Below, piece by piece: positions 23,601 through 34,352 of a stretch of DNA of 64,000 nucleotides. The stretch comes from Neospora caninum Liverpool (lineage: Eukaryota > Apicomplexa > Conoidasida > Eucoccidiorida > Sarcocystidae). The notes beneath the pieces were generated by a model, which was given only the letters and a program-made list of their open reading frames with translations, did no database searches and had not been told where the DNA came from. Position 1 is the first letter of the stretch; each line of letters opens with the position of its first letter. Position numbers and translations under genes: made by a program. Location of the stretch: NCBI RefSeq assembly GCF_000208865.1, contig NC_018396.1, forward strand, positions 992,001 through 1,056,000, in the 5' to 3' direction.

Positions 23601-25798
23601 AGAGGGGAGACCAGAAAGCGCCAAGAAGAGATTCTTCTGGAAGAAGCAAACTCGTGGAGCACATGCCCTCAGTTTAGAACACCAGAGAACTCAGGAGTGC
23701 TCTGCGCATCTCTTTTTGCAAGTTGAGTTCCTCGAAAGGCGTGTGCTTCAAGTGCGGATCTCGTCTTCTGCACTCTCGGTAACGTCCGTCATGCCTCAGA
23801 AACTAGACTGCTGTTTTTTCCTGCCTTCCCTAGACACGCTTCGGTGGCTAGGCGTCGGCATCTGTCTCGCCATCGTCATTCCAGCCCTTCTCGGCCTTTT
23901 CCTTCATCGCCTCCAAGGTCATCACGACGCTATTTCGCGAGTCCAGCAAAAAGGCCATGTTGCCGCAGACGCTCGTGGGTCCTCCCTAGGAATTCGTCCA
24001 CCTCTCTTCCTTAAAGAGATCGTTTTTAGCGTCTCTTGGCCGCGCTTCAGTTAGGTTTAGTCCCAGAAAACACAGAAGAACGCAACTGCTCCTCAACCAG
24101 GCGATCCATTCCTGCAAACATGAGGCGACCAGTCATACCAATGTATATCACGTTTTTTGAGCCTTGCAAATTTTCTGGAGGAGTACCCAACCCGAAGCAT
24201 AAGAGCGTGGCCCCATCTACGTCTGTGTGTTGTTCCGCGATACACGTATCTCCAAATATAATTTTTTCATTGTTCCGTACCTGCATATACACTTATATGG
24301 GCTGTCGATCTTCGCGGCAGTCGGTAAGGCGAAAACCAGTCGTATTATGAGGACTCCCTGCAGTGTATGGTTTTCTAGTTGGAGAAGACATGGCACAAGT
24401 GCACCTTCTGTCAACAATCCCTCGCGACGGGGAAAGGACGTTTCGGCACACTGGAGGAGAGATTCCCCACGACATCCTCACTTCCTTACAAATCGGGGAA
24501 AACGACGAATTGGTACGTCTTCTTGACCGCAGGGAGCGGTGCTGTTCTGTGTGGCGATGTTCAGCATACAACGGCAGTCGTGATCCAGATCAGTTGGCCG
24601 GTTCACCTCCTTCAGAAGACAACTCACTCAAAATGCCGTAAGAGCAAACCCAGAGGTCCTTTTGAGAAGACGCCTACGTCTATGAACTCAAGTGGCTGCA
24701 GTTAGATTCATGTAAAGGTCCAAACGTTTCTACGACTCCTTCGACAGCTACGTCTTCCTCACTGTCTGACTGCAGCCTCACCTGACTTTCCCGAAAGTTG
24801 AAGGCCTCTGCTGTTCGTCGGCTGTCTCTTTCTTTCTAGATGCCACTTGGTGCGGTCCCCGTTCAGTTGCGCCTTGGTCTCCACTTATTTCCTCAGTTTT
24901 TCGCTTTTTTCCGGTCTTCTCCGCCTGGTGTGCAGCCTCGTGTGGCTCGTGGGTGTCTTCATGAACGCACTCGACGTCGCGAACGAGGCGACAGCATCAG
25001 GCAAGGATCGAGCGCGCGAGAGCATTCCTGTTTTTTCCTTGGACCATCTGGGTCTTCCTGAAGGCATCGCCTCTCAGACGCAGAAATGTGTAACTAGAGC
25101 AAGCTTCACTTTCACACAGCTTCATTTTACGTCCATCTTCATATCGGCATCTGTCGCTTTGTATCTATGCGTCAATGCATGAGCGGGTCTGAGGATCTGT
25201 TATGCGTTTCTCTATATGTATATCTTGTATATACAGATACGTGAAGGCATACCCACGTGCCGTATTTGTAGTAGTGAGGAAGAAAACAAGCCTCTCAACA
25301 CGTACGAATATGCACTAGTGGTGCACTGCGTATGGAGACATTGAGCGAGAGAGGTGAACAAGAGTAGACGGCAGCCTCTTATCTCTCGTCCGGCATCTCA
25401 GTGCGGGGCGAGGACCAGTGGCAACATGAGAGACAGGCGGGCCAGGTGGGTGATCACACCTCCCCGAGGGGCGAGCAGGACGGAACCAAAGTCTGTGTCT
25501 CCTGTTTCATTTCTGTCCCGCTCCTTTGCTGCTTCATTGCGTCCATTCTTGATCTCGTATCCTCTCCTCAGCGGCGACAGTGCTCGTCTTCATTGCGCTC
25601 ATTTACGCGGCGATGAGCGCCTCTGCGCTCGTGCGCCGCGTTCGCCAAGGTCGCTTGGAACGAGCTACCAAGGAAGAACAGACACTCCCGGCTCCTCTCT
25701 GGATGGCACTTAAGGTTCGAGTTTCACTCCCGAAAGACAGGCAAAAAGACAAACAACTCACCGACCAAGACCGGAACGCCACAGGAGGAGTGAGATGA
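20677..25798 (+). CDS. Multi-pass membrane protein of unknown function, at least 7 exons
   Basis: No family recognised. Supported exons: 20677-20838 (MPPPAPQYVDWLARELSTQ), 21334-21551, 22713-23339, 23513-23568, 23834 to about 23917, 24840-25087 and 25572-25798, ending NATGGVR-stop. Exons 1-4 join in phase to a soluble N-terminal part of about 290 residues that includes TVVKRFFESLKRQNGG and an acidic, Ser-rich stretch before VVKKKLPKLRMDC. Exons 5, 6 and 7 each carry one hydrophobic segment: LGVGICLAIVIPALLGLFL, then SLFSGLLRLVCSLVWLVGVF, then TVLVFIALIYAAMSA. This suggests a soluble N-terminal domain followed by three membrane spans and a basic C-terminal tail. The join between exons 5 and 6 does not close in phase, so a small exon between 23918 and 24839 is probably missing. 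The compartment cannot be told from sequence; no signal peptide is seen at the N-terminus. Confidence 0.6.
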
Positions 25799-26898
25799 TC
25801 TGTTGGTAAATGCACCCTGGCTAATTCAACACTGTGCGGTGAAGGCAGTACCTTCAGTCTCGCACGACGCTGGGGAGCTAGTTCCACTCTGAAACGGATT
25901 CACAGCCCCCCCGCCGCGGTTTCCAATGCATCGCGTGTCTTCCCTTCGCGCGTCATGCTTCCCTTTCTTCGGTCCATTGCGCTTGATCGTAGAGCTTCAA
26001 AGTGAGTGCGTGTGCGTGAACACGGGAACGTCAAAGTGATTTCCTCCGGTATAATCACTGTCAACAGGGCTTCGTACACTTCCAACAGTGGAGCTTCTTT
26101 CCGCCCAAGATCCAGTGTTCCATTCGATTTCCCGCAGCATGTCACTGTGCGCTCTGCCAGGATCAAACCACCTTCCTCGCCGAAGCGCTCTGGAGCTGCG
26201 AGAGACTGCAACAGGAGTGCATGCACATGACGTGTGAGGAAATGTAGAGACCTTGATCCAGTGATTCTCTTTCTTCGACGCAACGCGAATTGCTTGTTGC
26301 TTCTTTTCTCCGTGGTCACAGGCTCTTTCCATACACATGTCCAAGCAGATGCTGCTTGCTTATGCATATTCCGTTTCTGTATACTTTGCATAAACCTTTG
26401 CTACCTGCGGCAACCTCAGTTCTCGGATGCATGCGCCACCCCTCGAAGACAGTCTGTTTGCCCTCTCTCTCTCCTTCGGATTTTACGTACTTCAGCGAAG
26501 CACGGATCTATGTGTCTCTGGCATGCACATGCAACACTTAAGAACCGCTTGTCGCTGAAACCGCCGATGCACGGCCGCGCCGTTCGGGTGGGAAGCAGTA
26601 GAAAAAGGCTCCCAGGGAACATGGCAGCACAGGAGAAGAGAGCTAAAACATTCAGTGACAGTGGCGAGAAAGACAATAACTCACTTGATAGAAAAGGACG
26701 CACAGAAAGCCAAGCCCAGGGAAACGAACTACCCGCAGAAACGTGGTCACGCGGTGGACGTGTCAGAGAGACATTTCCTCTCATCGTCAGCAGGACAAAT
26801 TTTTTCCTACTGAACCGTCTGTGAATAACTCTCCCTGCCTCGCAAGCGAAGGGCTATTGACGCGTTGCGCCGTGCAGGCCCCATTTCAATCCAGACCA

Positions 26899-26927
26899 TA
26901 ATATATATATATATATATATATATATA
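26899..26927. repeat. (TA)n microsatellite
   Basis: An uninterrupted TA run of about 14 units in the convergent intergenic region. Confidence 0.9.
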
Positions 26928-27224
26928 GTTTACATATTCGTTGATGCATAAGCGTGTGGGTGTCTCGCGCGGATGAAAAACTCTGTACAAATAAATCAAA
27001 GTGGACATTTACCGTCCTGGAGAGATGGATGGTTCGCGCGTTGCCAGCACATGCAGTTGAAGGGACTGCGCGACCAACGCTGCATTCTCTGCTCCGCCTT
27101 CCGTTCGGCTGCTAGATTTCTGCTGGAGCTCCCATCTGTGAGGGATCTCCCTGGTCTTAAATGGTAGTCCCCGCATTACTGAAAGAGCCGGCTAGGTAGG
27201 CATACACGTGTGTCTTGGAACAAG

Positions 27225-27241
27225 CCCCCCCCCCCCCCCCC
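27225..27241. repeat. Homopolymer of 17 C
   Basis: Seventeen consecutive C on the + strand. The exact length is likely to vary between strains or be misread by sequencing. Confidence 0.9.
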
Positions 27242-27845
27242 ACATACAGCCTCTCAGAGAGATCGATAGGTGAACAAATGTGCGCTGTCACTGGAGCGCT
27301 GAACAGTACGGCTGCAACGTGGCTGCAGGTATGACGATATGGACCACCCGGCGCTCCCTTGTTAGTTTCGCCTCTGATTCGGATACAGAGAGCTGTACAT
27401 AGAAGTTCAAGAGATCGGTGTGTCTGTGGCGAGAATCAGCTGCTCGAGGTCCGAGGACGAAGAGAGCGGCCCTTTGGTTGCGGCGAGGCATGGGCACTTG
27501 GAGCTTCTTTGCAGGATTGCTCTGCATGCGCAGGTTTGCCGGGTTTAAGACTCAGGGGTCGTGGGAAACAAGAGAAAAAGACCGACGCTTGAGATGTGCC
27601 CGACAAACAGAAACAGAGACGTGAGAGCGACGGCGGTAGAGAAGAAACGGATATGACAAAGACAGGTCCCGCTGTCCTCAGCACGAGACTGCAAAAACAT
27701 AAAAATCAGGAGAAGATCCCTTTCCGAAAAAAGTCTGAAACGAGCAAGAGGCGACGCCTGTATACGCACACATATATATGTACGCATGGGCATTTGTAGC
27801 GCCAGTCTCGAAGAGAAAGGGTCTTGCTTCGACGCGCGAGGCTCC

Positions 27846-30800
27846 TCACAAGAAGGCCTCCTCGTCGTCGTCTTCATCCTGAGCGCCGACACAGACAAAA
27901 GGGCAAAAAGAGCCGAAGGACGTCGAGATGACGCCGCGCATTCTCTGTGAAAAGAACGCATGCGGCTTCGCTCAGTGGCCCCGCAAGATGCACGACAAAC
28001 CAACGCACCGCCTCGCCGAAGTTGCAATTTGTCTCCCTGAAACACTTCCTTCCGAAAAAGAAACGAAGCTACGTCCCTTTAGACGGAGACTCGACCTCCT
28101 GATGTGCATGCACAAAGATATATGCATACGCTTTTATGCACAGAGGCAAGTCATAACTGGAGATGCATGACGCTTGAATGTTTACAAATACATTTAGACA
28201 CCTCTGCGTATATATCTGTACACAGCGATGTGAGTGTTGTGCCGTGTAAAGGGGGGGTAGCGTCGAGAATCGTCGCTGCCTTCTCTAGTGAGGCGGTGTG
28301 GGGAGATGCATGCACGGGGACCTGCGGAAGCAGAGACGGGAGTGAAGAAGGCACGAAACGAAAAGCTGCTGGAGGGTCGGTCGCAGAGAACCTGGAGGAG
28401 GTCCACCTGCATGCGCGAGGTGTGAACGCGCGGGTACGTACCTGTGAAAGGTCACCGTAGAGCATGTCCACTTCGTCTCGGTAGTTCTTCATCGCGGACC
28501 CTACGTCATTTGGTTTTTTCTTCTTCTCCACGACTTGCTTCGACTCTTTCTCGCGGTCAGCCACGGCAGCTTGCAGCTTCTTCTGGAGAGAAACGAGGTC
28601 CTGGATGAGAAAAGGAGAAGCGCGCCAAAGTCCAGCGGCAAGAAACGTAGGCGGCAAAGCGAGACGCAGGCAACAACCGAAACCGACACGAGCGTCACCA
28701 GACAGCGAAGACCACTCACGACAAAACAGAGCGTGAGAGACGACACACACGCCTAGAACATAACCGATGTGGAATAACCTTAATGTAGTAGGATATTGAA
28801 ATCCAACACTTTTAGCTAAACGGAAGAAAAACCGGAGAAGCAACGAACAAGGGGGCAAACGAAACCAAACAAAGGCCGAAAACCCGAGCAGCGGAGAGGA
28901 AGAGAAGTAGCCTACTTTCATTTCCATTTTTGGAGTGCAGTCCTTCAAGAGGAGATCAAGAAGCCTGAGCCACGCGGGGCTCTTTGCCTGCAACAATGCA
29001 GATCCGCATCCACAACGCTTTTTTTTACACACTCTAGTCGGAGACGCGTGTTCGGAAACTGTGTCAGCAGGGAGCGAAGACGGCCCACGGAACTCCTTTT
29101 TCCACATCCGTTCCGAGTGCTTACCGGACTCTCTCGAATCTTCTTGCCGAGTCGCGTTGCGAACTGTTCGCAGTCTTTGTAGCTTCGGAGAGAAATGGCC
29201 TCGACAGGATCGACGACGGCTGAGGAAAATGGACACGGAGGGAAAGGCTGTGAAGCGTCTCTCGAAAAGGAACGCCTTCGGCGTCGTGAAAGCACCAGAG
29301 CGCACGCAGCGAGACTGCGCTGCAGTCGAGAGCAGAAAAGGTGAACGCCACTTGAGAGGCTCACGCGAGAAGAGAAGAAGGAATTCGAGAGGGGAAGGAA
29401 AACACGAAAGGGGGCGTTAACGAGGAGACAGAGGCGAGCAAATAGCGGAACGAAGCACGCAAGGACGACGTGGTAGGGAACTCAGACTAAGCACGAGCCG
29501 TAAAGAGGGCCCAAACGCAGGTAGAGACAGAGGAGGAGCCGAGGAGCACGAAACGCGGGAAGAAACAAAAAGACAGAACAAACGAGAAAAGGCAACGCAA
29601 CCACTATAGCGAGTGAGAAGCCGAGAAAAATTACACTTGCAGATCAAAGCTTGTCGGCTTACGCGCGGCAGCCTTCGTCGTCTTTGTCCGAGCTGCAACA
29701 GCAGCTGAGGTGGCTGTGGGCGGCATGTAGTCTGCAGGCCTCTCGCATCCCGAGAAAAGATCGTCCATGAGTCTCTTGTCAGCCTCTTCAACCAATCTGG
29801 AACGGCCCATAAAGAGACACACAAACGTGTAGAGACGCATGCGAATACACATTTCCACATACGAAGAACGCGAGTGAAGGAAGCCACGACGACAACACTC
29901 GAGGAAGGACATGAAAGAGCAGGGAAAAACACAGAAAAAACACAGACGAGAAAGACGAGAGACCACACAGGAAGAAGAGGCGAAGCGTCGACAAGATTGT
30001 GACGAGCAACTGAAGGCAGAAGAGAAAACACGGCCTCGATGGAGTGACAGAGAATGCAGAAAACTTCCGGACAGAGACGTACTTTTGCCGCCGCATTTTC
30101 TCGGCGACTGGGTCGGAGAGAGGCGCGTCGGCATCATCAGCAAAACCTCGTTTCGCTGAAGACAGCAGACAAAAATGCAAATCACAAAACACGCAGAAAA
30201 CTGTGAAGAGAGACTCCAACGGAACAAGAACAGCAAAGCCCGCCTCAAAGAGAGAGAGATTTCTTGCCAACAAAAAAGGACGTGTGAACACAAACACCAC
30301 CAAGAAGGACACCACACGAGAGCATACGGGGTGTACAACCACACGCGGAACGCTTTCCTATATCAACACACAATCATACATACATCTACGCGCATGCCTC
30401 CACAACTATATATATAGAGTGCACGCCAGGATAGGAAAAAAGGGTAGCGGAACACGGTGAAAGGGAACAATGTGCAATCGGATGTTGCCTCTGGAGTTCC
30501 CACATTGGAGGGGAAATTGGAGTGGGGACGAAATCCGTCTTCCTCGTTTTCACTCACCGTCGCTCGCTGCCTTCCTGGCCGCCACAGCAGCTGCTCTTTG
30601 CTGTTCCTCTTGCTTCCTCCTCTCCTCCGCCTCCAAAATTTCGTCAGCTTCGTCCTCTGCAAAAACGTAATAGTCTCGGACAACATCTCGGAGTTTCCCA
30701 CATAGAAGCACATATATACACGCGCATATACAACTCTACACAGAATGTGTACGCTCTGTCATCTGTCTTCGCCACTCCCCTCTTTGTTCAAAAGCGTAGA

Positions 30801-31423
30801 TGAGGCAACACATTCCTGCAAGTGGACACAAATGTGCTGCGCGCATGGATAGTCTCGAATTATCGGGCCCTGGACGGACTACCCAGGCCTACACATGCGT
30901 GGATCCGTTGCTGTTACGCGCGTTTGTTCGTACACTTTTGCCATAGTGGCCTCAATACTTCCTTTCGTCCCACGTCTTCGTGCATGCGTATCTATACATA
31001 TATCCATATATGCATGCATATATATATATATATATATATATGCATATATGTATATATATATATATATATATATCTGCATGTATACGGTCTGGATGCCCCC
31101 CCCTCCCCCCCGACAGACGTGGCGGTCTTGACTGGCGTGTGAATCCTGTGGCGAGATGTCTTGGGCACATGCACCGAAAGGCATGTGCAATTTCCGTCTT
31201 CCGCCGCCAAATCGGTGCTAAACACCAGTGCGAGCCTCTCCATTTCTTGTCGCGTTGCTGGCAGAACCTTCCGTTCGATACTCGCAACGGAAAGGAGAGG
31301 CATGGAGAAGCAGGCCTGTGTGCTTGGAAGTCCGCACGCGTCACGTGCGGCGAGTTCGCGGATCTCTGTTTTATTTAAAAGGCGCGCGAAGGCACAAAAG
31401 ACGGACTTACCCCACGACGACAT
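27846..31423 (-). CDS. EIF3J: Eukaryotic translation initiation factor 3 subunit J
   Basis: eIF3j binds the 40S decoding centre and helps eIF3 recruit and release mRNA and initiation factors in the cytoplasm. Exons in transcript order: 31411-31423, 30558-30656, 30083-30155, 29663-29796, 29125-29219, 28916-28987, 28442-28600, 27846-27878. All phases close, giving 225 aa, close to the usual family length. The family is shown by the opening MSSW followed by acidic [16 protein letters not shown], by the hallmark [20 protein letters not shown], by the central helix [17 protein letters not shown], by [15 protein letters not shown], by a Lys-rich stretch, and by the acidic C-terminus [10 protein letters not shown]. 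Exon 1 carries only 13 coding bases. For exon 4 the GTAAGC donor at 29662 was chosen over a later GTGTAA because only it keeps the frame into exon 5. An upstream TRP-1-like element (32208) suggests co-regulation with ribosomal protein genes. Confidence 0.92.
31019..31075. repeat. Compound (TA)n/TATGCA microsatellite in eIF3j intron 1
   Basis: Two TA runs are separated by TGCATATATG and flanked by TGCATGCA and ATCTGCATG. The tract lies in the long first intron of eIF3j (30657-31410). Confidence 0.85.
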
Positions 31424-34352
31424 GTTTGCGAGTGGTGAGAGATACGGCGGTGTGTTTTCCCGGGAAAATCGGACTCCGCGGACTAAAAAGGGCGACGCCT
31501 TTGCAGCCAAGGCTTCTCTGACGTTGCAGAAACTTCTGTTTCCCCTCTGGTTGCCGATGTAAGGAACGGTGGGAATCGGAGAAAACGAGAGCGGCAGATG
31601 TGCATCGAGCCCCACTGTATCCCCAGGTCCGAAAAAAAAGGGGAAACGGCAACGGAGAAGAGCAACGAGCCCCGCAGGAAAATTCGTGGTCGACTTGCGG
31701 GATTCTTCGCCGAAAGAGAATACGAAGAGAGAAGCACGAACCTCAAAAGGAGGCAGCTAACTCGAGCCTTTTCTTTCACGAGAGCTGAGAAAAATCCTCG
31801 AGAGGACGGAGAGAGATGAGGGACACACGCAACTCTGGACTTTCCCGCCTGCGGAAAAGCCGAAAAAGCATAAGCAGGGAAAGTATCGATGGCCCGAGAG
31901 AGTGAAAAGAGAGAAACGAAAAGATTCCTGGCCAACGATCAGACAGAACTGTTGACAGCGTTTCGATCCGCTGCTGGCTCCGGGCTCTCCGTTCCAGCAG
32001 CCTTGCACTTGCGAGCAGTCTGAGAAGCAATTGGAGAGACTTGCCCTAGGGCTGAGAAACAACCGAGACGCTGGCGCGGCTTCGCAGGCGAAAGAAAACT
32101 GATGTGCCAGAAACAGATGAGGGGCTGTGAAGACAAGAAAGCCGCTTCCACTGGTCTTCTGTTCTGCGTACGCCAAGCGTGGAAACGGTCGCGCACACTG
32201 CGGCGGGCGGCTTATAATCGGAGAGAACGTGAAATTGAAAAGAACCCGCCCCAGTCTGATTCTGAGTGGTAAGGTGAAGAAACGATCAAAGGGACGTTGT
32301 AGGTGAAACGGCATTCTCGCAGTTCGGTCGGCTGCAAAAAAAGTTTGAAAAGCCCACAAGCAAGAGGCTGTACGGGAGGGGCGTGGACCTAGGTGACACG
32401 CCGAGGGAGCCGAGTGGACAGGAAACGAAAGTTTTCGAGAGATCGTGCGCACTTTCCATGACACCACAACCTGGAACGGCCAGGCGGAAACGTGGAGAGT
32501 CACACCATAACGCCCTTTCTACTGCTTCTCCAGGTTATGTGTGCTTTGTCGTCTCGGGCGGTGATTCCTCCTTACCAAGTCCGTTCTGCCGCCGTGGGCA
32601 GCCTAGACTCTCCACAGTGCAAAACCTTCGCTTACCCTCACAGGGGCGAGGTTGGATGACACAACCGAAGCTTCGTTTCTTTGCGGGCTTCGTGCTGTAG
32701 TTCATATCGCCAAAACTCTAGAGGCGATTTTCCAAGTCACGGCCATCGCTGGGACTTGTTCTGCGATGGTCTGCCTAGCGAGGTTACTCTGGAATTAAAT
32801 CTCGAGGCGCCAATCTCTGAAATTGGACCGTTTGGTACACCATCGTTGTGAACTTGGATCCGGTAAACAAAGACATTCAAGATCTAAACCAGTAGTCCAA
32901 CTCGTAGTAGATACTCCCCAGAAAAAGCTTGGGAACTTGCTGAAGAATACAAACACAGCGAACTGTCTAGCCTGCGCAGGCGCCGTGCGAGGCAGAGTCA
33001 GTTGAAACTCCCGACGGAACTTTGAGGTGTTCCGTGCACGTGTGCGTGCAGAATGGAATAGCACTGGTCGACACATTTGCTTACAAAATGAACAACGTTG
33101 CGTGGAGGGGTTCGCAATGCAAATCAGTGTCTTCTCTGCCGAAAATGAGAGAGGGATTCTACAGGTACCATCAAAGGACCACCGGTTGCTCGGTAAGGAA
33201 TAGAGAAGCTGTGAGGGACCTCGAGACAACTCCGAAAACGTGAGGAGTCAATCGAATCGTGTGATCTGGGCGACACACCGATGTACAGCACATGGTCTCG
33301 CATCCTGAGGATGCGCAGCCTGCCGGAGGACTGAGAAACCCCCGTTCTTTTCCAGTCAGCGATAAGCGTCTTTGCCACGTGGGGCATCTGCGAATGAGGA
33401 TGCTCAAGTGGGCGATGTACGGGTGAAGGCACGCGACCACAGGGGTACCGGAGTTGCAGTTGGGATCAGATGCGAACCACACACAACACTGTTCTCTCCT
33501 GTTAGGACAGGCAAGGAAGTGTCTTCGCTTCTTTGCTCAACTGCACAGCTCGAGTGTCGGAAACACTGTAGACTGGCCGTTTCGGTTTCGCGTCGGGGGT
33601 TTCTCTGACGGCTCGAGACTGGGAGTCCATGACATTCCGAGACGGTGCGTTTTGCCAGCGTACACTACACTGCATCTCCCTACAGAGAAAAGCCTCTATC
33701 CAGGATTTGCACACCGAGGCCGCCTCGTGTCCTTTCTCGCTCTCACCTGTCTGCATTGTGTCGCTCGGCATGTACGTGTTTCTCTGGGCAGCAAGTACGA
33801 ACTGTGGGATTCCCTGGGCGTCGTATGTGGGGCACGGGGCCTGCTGTGGTGTGCCGTTGTGTCCAAACTCTTTTAGCACATGCGCGTCTCTGTTGTGCGT
33901 TGAATCCTGTGAGCGTCTCTCTCCGTTTTCCCGCAAGCGCACTGCTGCCTAACTGGGAAGCTGGCTGTTCTTTTCAACGCGCCGTTCTACCTTTGAGACG
34001 CATTTCGAGTGCGACCGGGAGACCACCACTGTGGCCTAGGCTTCCTTGGAACAAGCTTTCGCAAAACAAGAGAATTTTACGGTAACTGTTGACACGCACG
34101 CACAGCACTCTTCCATGCCCCGCTGAGAGTCTGTCCGTCTCCCCGTGCTCTGCAGACCAGACCCTTACAGCCCGCCGTCAGTCACACACCGAAACTGAAG
34201 GGATCCACGGCGCGATATAGCACTGGCGGCGCGCGAAGATGCTGCCGAAAAGACGGGACACAGAGGGGTGAAGAGAAAGTTGCGCAGCGACTTTGTGTCA
34301 ACAACAGACAGCAAGTTGGAGAAACAGAATGAAGACAGCACAGCCACCAGAC
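31424..34352. other. Upstream region of eIF3j and 3' flank of RPS11, no gene seen
   Basis: This is 2.9 kb between the eIF3j start and the RPS11 stop, both on the minus strand. It should contain the eIF3j promoter and the RPS11 3' untranslated region. Open frames on both strands overlap heavily and show no family resemblance or splice-consistent structure. A TRP-1-like element is listed separately. Confidence 0.55.
32208..32221 (+). promoter_or_regulatory. TRP-1-like element upstream of eIF3j
   Basis: CGGCTTATAATCGG matches 13 of 14 bases of the core of TRP-1 (TCGGCTTATATTCGG, as I recall it), an element reported in Toxoplasma ribosomal protein gene promoters. It lies 785 bp upstream of the eIF3j ATG and reads on the opposite strand to the gene. 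Its activity here is inferred. Confidence 0.5.

Larger units (their letters stand above)
25799..27845. other. Convergent intergenic region, probably two 3' untranslated regions
   Basis: This lies between the stops of the + membrane protein gene and the - eIF3j gene. I see only short chance frames. It holds a (TA)n run at about 26899-26927 and a C tract at 27225-27241. Confidence 0.6.

Noticed and set aside
28151..29305. A 384-codon minus-strand frame as a single-exon gene
   Set aside because: Its useful parts are two eIF3j exons (28916-28987 and 28442-28600) with intron sequence between them that happens to be open.
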